Shown here piece after piece: positions 1 to 10,821 of a DNA stretch of 64,000 nucleotides (position 1 is the stretch's first letter; each line of letters begins with the position of its first letter). Origin of the DNA: Chaunax sp. Z400 (taxonomy: Eukaryota > Chordata > Actinopteri > Lophiiformes > Chaunacidae); contig CM075183.1 in the NCBI GenBank assembly GCA_037577475.1, positions 10,598,471 to 10,662,470 on the forward strand, in the 5' to 3' direction. The position numbers and the translations under genes were made by a program. Under the pieces are notes generated by a model, which was not told the origin of the DNA, did not search any database, and saw only the letters and a program-made list of their open reading frames with translations.

Positions 1-1581
1 CGTGCAAAACATATGTCACTTCCATCAATTCTGCACATGTCACACAGCTCTTTTAAATCAGTGGCGCATGTAAACACCAGATGGTATTAGATCACAACTC
101 ATGTAAACACCAGATCATATTAGATCACAAGTCATGTAAACAGTTGAGACGAAACCTTCAATCAGAATGATTTCAATCAGAATGAAGAAAAGTGTCCATG
201 TAAGCCCAGCTAGTGTCCATCAAAAGCTTGTTAGGACCCTGTCCTACCAGCAGTGACTCAGGATAAGAGGTCAGCCTTCCCTCATAATTGCAGTTTATGA
301 GGCGAGGCTAAAAACTCAAAGGGAAACATCCCCTTGTGAGAGTAGTTTGGCTCATGAGCAATGACACACAGCCTTCTTTTAGAAAAAAGTACTAGCAGAC
401 CCTTTGGGCAATCAGACGTTGAAGTCGGAACACAAAATGAAATGGATCCAGGTGGAGGCTGGAGCTGAGGGAATAGAGCAATTATTCCTCTGTTCCTCCG
501 GGAATAGGGGACAAGAAATAGGGTGAAATATATTCAAACCAAACTGAATAAAAGAGCTGAGAGCAGTGGCACACCAAGTCCCTTCGGATCAGTATAAAGA
601 GCTAATGGAAAAACATTTCAATAAATCTGGGACAAAACTTTCTACAGTTCACTGCAACTTTTCCTGAGAAAAGAAGCTGAGATTAAGAAGCATTAAACAT
701 TTACAGATGTTTGATTTGTGCGTCAGAAAAAATCCTGCAACGGATACAGGATATAGATATAGAATATAAAGTATATTCTATTTATTAATAATCAGTCTCT
801 CTTCTGTCATTATATGATCCATCCAAGAGAAAACCTTTATAAAACCTTCTACATCATGATTTACAGTGTATCGTTATCTGGACATGACGTTACCTATATC
901 AGGATATGAGATTATGTTCACATCACACAGGCCTAGTGCATAGTACAGCTATCAAGCTAACTGATGGCATCTCTGATAACGTGCTGTTATCGCCATAAAG
1001 GTGTAAATACAGGGCGTGGCAACAGAAAAGTAAACAATAATGATAATAATAATAATAATAATGATACCTTTATTAGTCCCACGTGGGGAAATTCTTTCTC
1101 TGCATTTGACCCATCCCTGAGGAGCAGTGGGCTGCCACTACATGCGGTGCCCGGGGAGCAAATTGGGGTTCAGTATCTTGCTCAAGGATACTTCAACTTG
1201 TGGACTTGCAGGGGCTGAGGATCGAACCACTGACCATTTGTTCCGTGAACGACCGCTCTACCCCCTGAGCCACAGCCACCCAAAGGTTCACTAACATGCA
1301 TAAGCTGTGATTGGCTGGTAGAACTGCCAGTCACTGCATCCTTCATTTCACATAATATTTCTATGGAACCTAGAAATATACAAAACTGGATCTGATTCTA
1401 AACCAGATGTTAAATATCATATTTTTTAAAAATCCAGTTTAAGAGAATGTAGAGTGAATTCAGGACGACCACAACCACATCAATAAAACGTTTAATTTAA
1501 GTGCATTCATTGAAAGATTTTAAAACATGACTCCCAGACATGACCTCAGAGTGACAGACTACTATAGACATGCGTACTCAC
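1..1581 (-). other. camk2d: camk2d intron 7 (partial)
   Basis: Intronic sequence downstream of exon 7. It contains a tRNA-derived SINE (1035-1281) and otherwise AT-rich unique sequence. No second splice-bounded exon was found before the window edge. Confidence 0.7.
1035..1281 (-). mobile_element. tRNA-derived SINE with ATT tail
   Basis: Read on the minus strand, the element starts with a tRNA-like head carrying an A box (TGGCTCAGGGGG, 1261-1272) and a B box (GGTTCGATCC, 1219-1228), the RNA polymerase III promoter pair. A non-tRNA body follows, then the end ccacgtgggactaataaagg and an ATT-rich microsatellite. The tail resembles one at 49893-49923. The family name was not assigned. Confidence 0.75.
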
Positions 1582-1684
1582 CGAACCACGCCTGCTGTTC
1601 TCCCTGTACTTCAATGGCCAGGCCAAAATCGGCCAGTTTAACCGCTGCCCCCTTCAACTTGCTGGCTAGGAGCAAATTCTCCGG
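1582..1684 (-). CDS. camk2d: camk2d exon 7 (DFG motif, start of activation segment)
   Basis: This 103-bp exon has acceptor cacccaaag and donor gtgagt. It begins with PENLLLASKLKGAAVKLADF and goes on to GLAIEVQGEQQAWF plus one base of Gly. It carries the metal-binding Asn of the catalytic loop (residue 140) and the DFG Asp at residue 156, both in their usual positions. LKG and GEQQ resemble alpha while EVQG is the delta/beta/gamma form, so single residues here do not identify the paralogue. The exon joins in frame to either exon 6 copy. The remaining kinase lobe, the autophosphorylation site and the association domain are outside the window. Confidence 0.93.
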
Positions 1685-2599
1685 CTTTGGGTGAAGAAAA
1701 TAAACAGGTAAAAACTTTCAGTGCTCGGCATCAATACAGTGACATCATTTAAAAATAACAAACAAGAGGTAAAGCCTTAAAGAAAAAAAAGCCTGTTTCT
1801 TATGGGCTGCTCACATGCTCTAAAGCAGCAAGAAGGGTTAATATAGCTCTCTGGGTAAAAACATGGAGGACTGATGTCATACAGTGAGTTCAACAGTTAC
1901 GACTAATAGCCGAGGCATAGGCCAAGTGTAGCAGCTCTCTACTTTAACAGATACATGTCTCCAGGAGGAAGGCTTGTCTGAGTACAGCCTTAAGTCTCTT
2001 AGGTCTGCTAACACTCAGGTTCAGTACAGGGTCACAGTTGACCTCAGCCCAGCAGCACAGGTGGATGTGATTCAACAAGATGCTGGTGGGCTGCGGTCAG
2101 ATGCTCGGCTAGTAGAGACCGACTACGACTACTGGCTCAAGCCCCAGCAAGGAGGAGGGCGTGCAGGGATTCGGGAAAGGTTTCGGAGAGGATGATTCAT
2201 GTATATTTGCTGACATTTTCAAAGCAGCTGATGAAGCCAAATGAGACATTATTCAGAATGACTGAGCTGTAATGTGCAGTGATAACACCGAATGGGAGGA
2301 CGCTTTTGATCACAGCGGAAGCCGCATTTATTTTCTATTATCCCCATTTATCTTCATAAACATAGCTGTGCAGCCATAATTCACTTTGAGCTACTTGGCA
2401 TACATTCATTCTACAGCCCTTACTCTCCTGCACACACAAAAAGTACTCTTGTATTTTAACCAATACATGTGAAATAAGTGTCACTGTTAGACAGTATCAT
2501 ATACATCGTCTGTGTGTTTTATTATGGGATAGCTTCTGCCTTGTTTTTCTTATCGTTTGCTGTCTGAAAGCCTTTTACAAGTGTTGCTGCATTAATGCT

Positions 2600-2740
2600 G
2601 TTCATTCATCTCTGACTGCTTCCCACAAATTGTCAGTTTCTCACGTTTTCTTTCATGCCAACCACTTTGCTCTTGATATGCATCCATATATTCTCTGTGG
2701 GGTTAAGATCTGGTGACTGACCAGGCCAAACATCACAAAC
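2600..2740 (-). mobile_element. Tc1/mariner transposase fragment
   Basis: The minus strand encodes WPGQSPDLNPTENIWMHIKS, the third-catalytic-residue block of Tc1-family DDE transposases (family motif WPxxSPDLNPIExxW). After a frameshift, DNLWEAVRDE follows. The upstream two thirds of the gene and the terminal repeats are not recognisable. It is an inactive remnant. Confidence 0.7.
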
Positions 2741-3091
2741 AGAGAATGCTGCTCAAATCATAACTGTGTTGTTTTTGCTGTGTGCGCTGCAGCGTTATCT
2801 TGATGAAAATTGCACTTTGTCTTGCTTAGAAGGAACTCTTATTGTCTTTTGGTCCTCCTTTGCATTTATGGACTTTTTGCATTGTGACATGACATGAAAA
2901 AAAACAACATAACAGTGGCTGCCTTGACTCTTTTTTCCCCCTTTTTTTTCTCCAACCAATCTGTTTTGGCTTAAGACCTAATTACATGGTCTACATTTAA
3001 TGCGGTTGGTTTTGCTTTCACACTGTGATTATGTCAACCAGAACAAATAGCTTATCTTTCATTTTTTTCACATGCCTGTCATGACTGACTG

Positions 3092-3298
3092 CATTTGGTC
3101 CACAGGTCTGAACAATCCCAAATAAAGTTTCGACACTAGCAGGGAGCTGAACAATGCTTCATTTTGGTCCAGACAGAGAGTGCCTCTTTTCTCCAGACCA
3201 AGGTTCGGCTTTTTGGTCCAACTGTGGTCAGAGGGAGGTTTTACACCTGTAATTTTGGTCTGGAACTAACTGAAAAGTCCAAAAGTCTGGACCAAATG
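3092..3298. repeat. short inverted-repeat element (MITE-like)
   Basis: An exact 11-bp inverted repeat (catttggtcca at 3092-3102, tggaccaaatg at 3288-3298) bounds about 207 bp. Further copies of the TTTGGTCC word occur inside. No target-site duplication was verified. A miniature DNA transposon is the simplest reading. Confidence 0.4.
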
Positions 3299-6200
3299 GA
3301 ATAGATGGGAACGCAGCCTAAGATAGCCAGCGTCACGAGGCATCCAAGTGTTGCTATTTGGAGCAGGTAAACAGGTTCCTTTCAGTCGTGGGTGGGGTGA
3401 CGAGAGCTAAAAAATGTGCAACAAACTAATATACTATAAACTAATACCCATAAATGCTTCAGTTCCTCTAAAATTCCTAAAACAATGTCTTAAAATTTGT
3501 TTTATCATTTGAATTTTTTAATTAATCTCCATTGTTCTACAGTCTCAGTGTTCTTTTGCATGGAAAAATAGATCATATCTCTGGTGCTAAGGCTGTGGAG
3601 ACTTCCTTGAACATTTTTCAAAGTAATCCATGCAGAAATTTGGCTTAACAAAATAGAAGCAAAATAAACTGTATTCCTGTTCTTAGACGATTGTGTTTTT
3701 AATGTTCTCCCCACTTAAAAATATTAATTTGGTAAAAATATTTCAAGTTATTGATAATTTAGTAAAATGATAGGTAAAGAAGCTGCCTGGATCTGTATTA
3801 TCCATATTACATCAGGACTCTCTGCATTTACTGAACACTTAATACTATGGAGGACCTGAATGTTGTAACTTTCTTCTGACAGGACAAAGAGACATCAAGA
3901 CAAACCCTCATACAGTACATAACAACCCTTCAAAATCCCTGATAATACTGCTGCAGCTTCCTGTAATACTTGTGTGTCCACTTCTTCTTGTCTGTACATT
4001 GTACTCAGAGGCCCAGAATGAATTATGGCTGATACGGCTCCTGCCGATACATCACCTAAAAATACAGTAGTTAGTAGAACGTGTGTGAATTCTGAGTTGT
4101 TGGCGGTAAAGGAAGGAAAGATGGAAGGAGGAAGGAGTCGGGGTGTAAGCATTCCTCAACATCATGCAGCCATTGCAAACACTCCTCGTCATCCAATTAC
4201 CCGCGCTCACTGCACCCACCGCTTCTCACCACTGAAAAAAAAAGAATGAATCCTGGAGGGTAGGGAAGGCTGAATGAAGGAATGGAAAGGAAGTTCTGCC
4301 AGGAACTGTGTTCCCAAACCCCCTAACAAATATGTTTCCCCAAAATTAGCCTATTTGTCAAAAGCTGGAAGCGTATAGACTTTGGATAAAAGGAGTCTGA
4401 CAAAGTTGATCAGACTTTTATCAAACCCTCAGCTTGATCACACTTGTTTTGAAAAGCAAGAACTGTAAAAAAAAAAGTACGGTCCAACTGTTGTTAACAT
4501 TCATTACAGTTTACAGTCAGACATTCTGGTTCAGCTATGATCTACCATACGGCACAGTTTTCCTATGAATCAGGGACTTAAGCCTCTTTGAGTTGCACCA
4601 AATATCGCTGCCTGACTCACAGTTGGAGCATTTCTACAACTTGGACTGGCATAAAACTCTCCCAGCTGAATCAGCGACATAAAAGATGAATATTTGAATT
4701 GAAATAGGAAAAAGCCTGTGGACATAAAAACTTTAAAGGATCTATTAAGAGTTTACTACGACTCCCAGAGTGTTTTTAAAAAAAATTGTGGTACATGCAG
4801 TTCTCACAGTGGAGGCTTTAGATTATGCATTAGTGACAACTGTTAAAACGCTTCATCAATACGTACATATATAGTTTAATTTGATACATATATCAAATTA
4901 GGTCCCTATAAACCCCAAAAGGTCATTGCAGTCAAAAATCAACATCTAACATTTTGTGTAGATGAACCTGGCATATAGAGAATTTAAGAAGTCAGTGCTA
5001 ATAATGAGTACATTTAGAACCAACAGCTGATAGAATCTGAAGAGACATTTGACATCAGGGGCTCAATGCTCAGTGCACCATGCTGCTTTTAATAACTACC
5101 TGTGGCTCTCATAGGTAGGATACAACAGTCCCACACATGCAAACATAATCAAACTTACAGGGCGATGAATACAACTTTATACCCAGAAAGCATTTCAATA
5201 TTGGTTATGTGTGGGATGTGGCTGAGCCCAAAGACAAGTCATGTTACTGAGCAGTCCTATCTGCATTTGCACTGTAAATTCACCCTGAAAGTGTTTCCTG
5301 GGTATACAAATTGAAACTGCAAGAATGGGGTTTTGCATCAAGCATATCTGATTGATCAGGATGCATGCTCCCTCCTAGCTCCTGGTGTATAATAGCTGTA
5401 ATTGGATTGTCTACAGAAAGCCATAAAACAGGGTTGGCTAAACCAGGCCGCATCATCCCTGTTCCTATTAGTTATCGAGGTGAATTGGTTTTGTTCTCTA
5501 GGTTGGTTGGTTTATTACAGTCAACATTATTGACTTGAAACTACTGCGATCTTTAATGCAGCCAGTTCATCAAAAGTGGAGCGATCAACAGTGAAAAGCA
5601 GATGCGCTGCCACATTTGGGACCATTTCTAGAGGTCTCACTGCTGTGTGTGCTGACAGCTCTGCTGGATTAGTCTGAGTTATCGGATGATAATGATGAGG
5701 AAAAAAGTGCTACAGGGGTAAAACCTTTACAGCCCTTCTTGGTGGTACTGTAAGAGAAGCAGAAATAGTTCAAATGTAGGCCTGTGTGTGACATTACTGC
5801 TTCACAAAAAGTTATGAGACTTGAGGACAACTTGCAATAAATCCATGTGGCTAGACTCTTTACACAAACTATAAAGCTTTACAAGTCTTTTGTAAAGACA
5901 GCTGCTTTCCTGGGCCTGTGTGTGTGTGTGTGTGTGTGTTTTGGACTCCCTGTATACCCTAAATCATTACATTGCGAAATAAAACCACAAGATAAATGTA
6001 GCAAACACTGCTTTCTATGTCTACAGCTTGCTTACTTGTTTTGATTGTATTTGTTTAGCATTTGTCTGTCCGCGGCGAGCCGCGGCAGCTGCCTGGCAAC
6101 AGCCAATCAGAGTCCGGAGACAGGGTAGTTGGCAAATGCAAAATCCAAGCATATTATTACTGGGTATAAACCAAACCCCAGGCACACCTGGCTCATTTCT

Positions 6201-7320
6201 TTGGCAAATGTAGAGCGCTGGGAGCAAGCCACAGGGAAAAAAGCAGCAGATCACTATGGACTAATGTTTGCTTATGCCCAAAATCCAATAATATTCTACC
6301 AATGAGGGGACAGTTAACCTCACAAATGTACTCAAATAGTCCATCTGACCTTTATTGTATCTCTATCCTCACACTAATTGAACAGTGACATGGGCGACGT
6401 CGTCTCAGGCCTCCAGACGAACGTTTTCAACTGGTTGCAGCTAATATTACATTCTAGGCATTGCCTTTATGGACGGTTCCCAGTCAGCTCTCATTTTAAC
6501 ACATTATTTACATGATTGGAAACTGGAATAAAGGTGCAGATAAACGTATTTGTGCATTTAAATCACAGTCAACCAGAATCTGTTATAATCTCCCGTGTTT
6601 AAAAAAGAAATTGTGTTAAAAAGTGCTTTACAACCTCTAATTAATTAATCAAACTCAAATAACTCTTATTATGGGCTTATAAAAAACAATAACTGATAAC
6701 AAAAGTACTTTCTCCCCCCACTTTCTTACTGTAGCTACATGTGTCGAAGAGAGAGAAGCAAAGATTGACGACAACCAGTCACCTCAGGAAGTCTTAAGTC
6801 AGGGTCAGCCCTATGTTAAACACTCTGTTGTCATATTTATATAGAATATTTGCATCATATTAGTCATAACGAAGCTCAATGGAAATATTTTTTTCCTTAT
6901 AATTGTTACAAATGTTTTTTTCTCCCCTTTTTTATTTAAAAGTGACGTTTTAACGGAACATATTAAGTACCTTTTGTTTTACTAGGCCTGTTTTTAGCTG
7001 CTGTGTAAGTGAAGGACTGACAGTCTTATTTTCTGGGATGTATCGGGGGGGCAGGTGGAATACCTGCTTAGTGGAAAGGTGAAGCTGACATTGTTTAAAA
7101 TGAAAACTGTAAAGATCTCCATGAAAAATCAAAGCAGGACGTAACATGACAGGACTGAGAGAGCTGACTAACACCAGCAAAGATATGAAAAAAAATAAAA
7201 AACAGGAAAGACTGGAGAAACAAAGACAGAGGACAGGAAAGACATTGGTGCATGAAGCCATAGGAGGAAACGGGAGAGAAGAATGTGTAATTCTTTGGTC
7301 TTAATGGTGAGTCTACTTAC

Positions 7321-7393
7321 CTTGAGGTCGCGGTGGACCACGCCCATCTGGTGGCAGTGGAGCACGGCCTCGAGGATCTGCTGAATGCAATGA
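7321..7393 (-). CDS. camk2d: camk2d alternative exon 6b (alpha/beta-like catalytic loop)
   Basis: This is the second 73-bp exon 6 copy, with the same phase and length as 6a. It encodes (S)HCIQQIL followed by EAVLHCHQMGVVHRDLK, which as I recall is the sequence of CaMKII alpha and beta rather than of mammalian delta. It differs from 6a at residues 122, 124, 128, 129 and 131 and keeps HRDLK. The donor is the full consensus gtaagt. The acceptor (tgtttgcatgcag) has a weak pyrimidine tract and contains TGCATG. Third codon positions are G/C in 22 of 24 full codons, much richer than in 6a. The open frame and intact splice sites argue against a decayed copy. Confidence 0.9.
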
Positions 7394-7396
7394 CTG

Positions 7397-7402
7397 CATG
7401 CA
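7397..7402 (-). promoter_or_regulatory. TGCATG (RBFOX-type) motif in the exon 6b acceptor
   Basis: The minus strand reads tttgcatgcag at the acceptor, so TGCATG is followed by the final cag of the intron. RBFOX proteins bind UGCAUG. When bound upstream of, or at, an exon they usually repress it. Here binding would directly cover the 3' splice site of the alpha/beta-like copy. Function is inferred. Confidence 0.45.
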
Positions 7403-8685
7403 AACACCAGGGGTCAATGGGTTAGTGACAAGCTACCACACACTGTCGGTGGCTATGAGCTCGCTTTGACACTCTGCAGCTGTTGGCCATGTTGGTGTGG
7501 TGGCTGTTAAGCAATTTGCACCCCTCACCCAGCAGCCACATGCGGGGTAATGGCAGGAAATGGCTAAATGGGCTATTTACTCATCACTCAAACTATTTTT
7601 GCCTTTGTGTTGCCATGCTTGACCGACTGATGAACGCTGTGACAGACCAGGAGAAGACAAACAAAGGCCAGGTTTTAGTCAACTTCTACTACTCAAAAAA
7701 CATGGCTTGACCATCTGCCCGAGTGTCAAAACAGAGGTGGTGTTAGCTCCTGGCCAACTGGAGGCTGGAGCCTGAGAGAATGAGGAAAGAGACGGAGGAG
7801 CTGACAGAGGGTGTGGTTTCTCAATAGTAAGCCAACAGTGCTGAACAATCTGTTGGTTTTTTTTCCTCTTTACTTCTGCCAAGATAAACTGGAGACTAGA
7901 TTATGTTAATGTCACCACATGGATCCAGTAGGTGTCACCTCACTTACATTACAGGTAGAAACTTTGACTCAGGGGAAATCTGTTGCTGGTCGTAGGAGCA
8001 ATGGAAATTCTTATTAGGAGATTTTGGACATTTTTTATGAACTCGGATTGCTTGTGACATATTGAAGAACATTAAGGATGAGAAATAAATATTTTATCAA
8101 AGATAAAAAAAAAGTGGAGAGCAAATTCAGTTGGACCGCTAAGCATAACCCATGTAGCAAATTCAGATTTCTATGATGCAACTATGAGATTAAACAAAAG
8201 TTGAGTGAAACATTCATATATTTAAGGAATATTAAAGGTAACACAATGTTATTCTGCAGGCTAACAAGGGAAATGTAAGAAATTCAAAACAACACCTGCT
8301 GCTTCTGTTCAACAACCTGGAAGTCCAGTTCCAATTGCTACCAAAAGAACGTTATACTGATTGCAGACTGATAATATTATCAAACTGTAAAACGTTAAAC
8401 TCAGACGACTGGATTTAACGCATTTTGTTTTGGCTTTAAATGGAAATTTGATTCTTATATATTATCTTGGTTATATTTCACTTTGTTAGTTACATAAAAT
8501 GTCAAAGATATGTTTTAAGTTGTTTTATGTTAATCTGCACAAAATGCTGATAGAATACAATAGAACCTAATTTAGATCATGTTTGCAAAATCAGCAGAAG
8601 AAGTGGATATTAAATGCCCTCCTTAATTAGCCTTATAGAGAGGAAAACCAGGGAAGTAGAAGAGAGAATTTGGAATCCAAATTGT

Positions 8686-8731
8686 CATGCATTTGTTGAG
8701 ATGGTATCTAAACCCACAAAACATTCCTTGA

Positions 8732-8762
<31 letters not shown>

Positions 8763-8829
8763 CTCTCTCAGCCGTCAGCTCTCAGTTGCTGTGTCAGAGC
8801 ATGGTTTTTTTGGACAGATGCTACATGCA
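8686..8829 (-). promoter_or_regulatory. two TGCATG (RBFOX-type) motifs downstream of exon 6a
   Basis: On the transcribed sense strand TGCATG occurs at 8824-8829 and 8686-8691, about 270 and 410 nt after the exon 6a donor. Downstream intronic UGCAUG typically enhances inclusion of the preceding exon. Both sites lie between the two alternative exons, so they would favour 6a. Confidence 0.4.
8733..8766. repeat. (TCC)n microsatellite
   Basis: Imperfect TCC/TCT trinucleotide run within the intron between exons 6a and 6b. Confidence 0.8.
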
Positions 8830-9101
8830 CTTTGTGCTCTGGCATACCCTGATACTACATGACCTACAGCCTCCTCTCCAGCCAACCTACCCACAATGCT
8901 CTGCAGCAGGTGGGTTTGAACCCGTCCTATCAGGTGGCTGTGTGTGATGGTGACTGGTGGAGGAGGGGGTGAGTTTTTGCAGAGGGCGGCACCCAGCGAA
9001 AGGTTAATTGGTCGATTGATCAGGCAGGGGAGGAGCGAGACAAGGTGGCGCAGGTGGGTACGACCTGTGTGTTTCTGCTGTTACTGCTGTCACTTACTAA
9101 C

Positions 9102-9174
9102 CTTTAGGTCCCTGTGCACTATGCCATTTATGTGGCAGTGATTTACACTTTCTAGAATCTGCTGTATGCAGTGA
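9102..9174 (-). CDS. camk2d: camk2d alternative exon 6a (delta-like catalytic loop)
   Basis: This 73-bp exon has a strong acceptor (CU-rich tract, ctccacag) and donor gttagt. It encodes (S)HCIQQIL followed by ESVNHCHINGIVHRDLK, covering residues 113-137 with the catalytic-loop HRDLK (Asp135). It differs by a single residue (I for L) from the human delta exon as I recall it, ESVNHCHLNGIVHRDLK. It is the first of two exon 6 copies in transcription order, 1,708 bp upstream of the second. Size, phase and splice sites all fit a functional exon. Third codon positions are G/C in 13 of 24 full codons, close to a neutral mixture. Including this exon together with 6b would shift the frame by 73 nt, so use of one must exclude the other. 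Confidence 0.9.
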
Positions 9175-9240
9175 CTGTGGAGGAGAGAGAGACCGGACCA
9201 GAAGCAAAAAGAAGAGGAAGAGGGGAAAAGGGTAAATAAC
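9175..9240 (-). promoter_or_regulatory. long CU-rich tract at the exon 6a acceptor
   Basis: The sense strand upstream of exon 6a is almost purely pyrimidine (ttttcccctcttcctcttc, then tctctctctcctccacag). It makes a strong splice acceptor and also contains UCUU and CUCUCU words of the kind bound by PTB. Exon 6b has no comparable tract. Confidence 0.4.
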
Positions 9241-9310
9241 AGGAAACTGAGGAACAAGTACAGGAAGACAGAACACACTAAATAACGCTTGATTGACAGG
9301 AAACAAATGA

Positions 9311-10709
9311 AAGGAACAGCTCAACATTCTGGAAATTATGTTTTTTTCCAAAAGCACCATGAGAAGATGACTAGTTAGCATCAAAAATACTAGTTGGTTA
9401 TTAAACGAATGAAGGATATTCTAATAAGCTGCATGTAGGAGCCATTCTAGAGCCATTCTAGAGCAAAGTGTAGGAGCACCATATTAGTCAGGGAGGTGAC
9501 ACCTTTTATGCTTTGGGTCTGTTACAGTTTAGAGGCTATGCAGGCGATGTAAATAAGAAAAGAATAGTTTGCTCACAGTCCTGCTTTCAGTTTCGCCTAC
9601 TAAACGTAGCCATGTTGCAGGATGTTTTGTCACTCAGTCCAACTGGGAGGGCGTGTTCCAGTGGAAAAGGGATGCAAACCCTCTATAGGAAGGAACTTTT
9701 ACTCAGGTGACAGGTGTTGCAGGACAGAGAAGCTCAAAAATGTTTTGACCATGATGCTACGCTAATGCTGCGTTGTCATTTTGGTGAAATGTCTGGCCAC
9801 GTGCTATAATAAGGGACAGTGGTTATGGATACTTAGTGGAGCTACAGCTAGCGCATCAGGCTCAGTTTAGGCTTAGCCGCAATAGTACATATGTAAATAA
9901 CACAGTGATATAATTTGTTGCAATGAAATGTCATTTCATCCTATTAAAATGTTTCATCCTAACAAAATATTGCTTTATAAAATACTGAGAATCTGTTATT
10001 AATGTTAACAAAACCGGGTAACTTGCGTCTAAGATGTTATTAAAGAATGTAATTAATGGCTTCAAATAGTTTTATAATACACTGAATATTTTATGACAAA
10101 GTTTAATCCCATAATAACCAAGGATGTTGTGTTTTCACGTCTGTTCATTTTTTTAAATTTGTTTTCTGTTGGTTGGTTTATTTGTAAACAGGATTATGCA
10201 AAAAACTACTGGATGGATTTCCATGAGACGTGGTGAACAGATGGGACATGGACCAAAAAAGCTCAACAGACCTGTCTGAGTGTTCAGACCACTGATCGGC
10301 ATTCTGAATTCTATTCTGCTCAATTTGGACTGTTTTGACTAATCTAAGTTTAACATTTCCATTTAAACTTCAGAGATTTATTCTTAGGACCATCCATCGT
10401 TTGCAGATACAGTCAGTAAACACAAGCCCAGGTATATGTCTCAGACACAATCATACCTGGTAACCTCACTGTGACGAAATTCTGCACAAAGTCAATGCAG
10501 TCAGCTGTTGTTCAAACAAGAGATTCTACATTTGTGTTCAAAGTGTTAATCAGTGACTTTCAGCAGTGTTGGTAGGTCGTTGTTTTTTGTTCTAAAAATT
10601 TTGGACAGAACCAAGCTTGCGGTCTCCTCCTGCAACCAGTCGTTATGCTAAGCTAGGTTAGCCATGTCACGTCGCTCTTAAAACAAGGCTTATTGTTGAG
10701 CTGTTCCTT
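9311..10709. mobile_element. 1.4-kb element with 16-bp terminal inverted repeats
   Basis: aaggaacagctcaaca at 9311-9326 is matched exactly by its reverse complement at 10694-10709. The interior has no transposase-like open frame. It carries a sequence at about 10185-10260 that looks like another dispersed fish repeat, so the element may be composite. Probably a non-autonomous DNA transposon. Confidence 0.45.
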
Positions 10710-10821
10710 CATGTCATTTAACAAGTGGACAATATTACAAAAGGACACATGCAAGTTCTTTTAATCCCTTGAGATGTCATTAAATAAAATCCACTACAAA
10801 AGAGAATCAAAATCATTAAAG

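Larger units (their letters stand above)
1685..7320 (-). other. camk2d: camk2d intron between exons 6b and 7
   Basis: A 5.6-kb intron. It holds a Tc1/mariner fragment (about 2600-2740), a small inverted-repeat element (3092-3298) and a TG run near 5922-5940. The remaining sequence shows no exon, RNA gene or protein-coding signal; its open frames are short and unconserved in character. Confidence 0.7.
7394..9101 (-). other. camk2d: camk2d intron between alternative exons 6a and 6b
   Basis: This 1,708-bp spacer separates the two mutually exclusive exons. It holds three TGCATG motifs on the sense strand and a TCC microsatellite (8733-8766). It is long enough for normal splicing, so the exclusion cannot come from an intron too short to splice. 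Confidence 0.75.

Noticed and set aside
4864..4900. Small AT-rich palindrome (aatttgatacatatatcaaatt)
   Set aside because: A short AT-rich inverted repeat is expected by chance in this composition, and no transcript or element boundary is attached.
7321..7393. Exon 6b as a processed or decayed pseudo-exon
   Set aside because: It has intact flanking splice sites, the same phase and length as 6a, no disrupting change and no adjoining copies of other exons, so it is an exon duplicate rather than a retrocopy.
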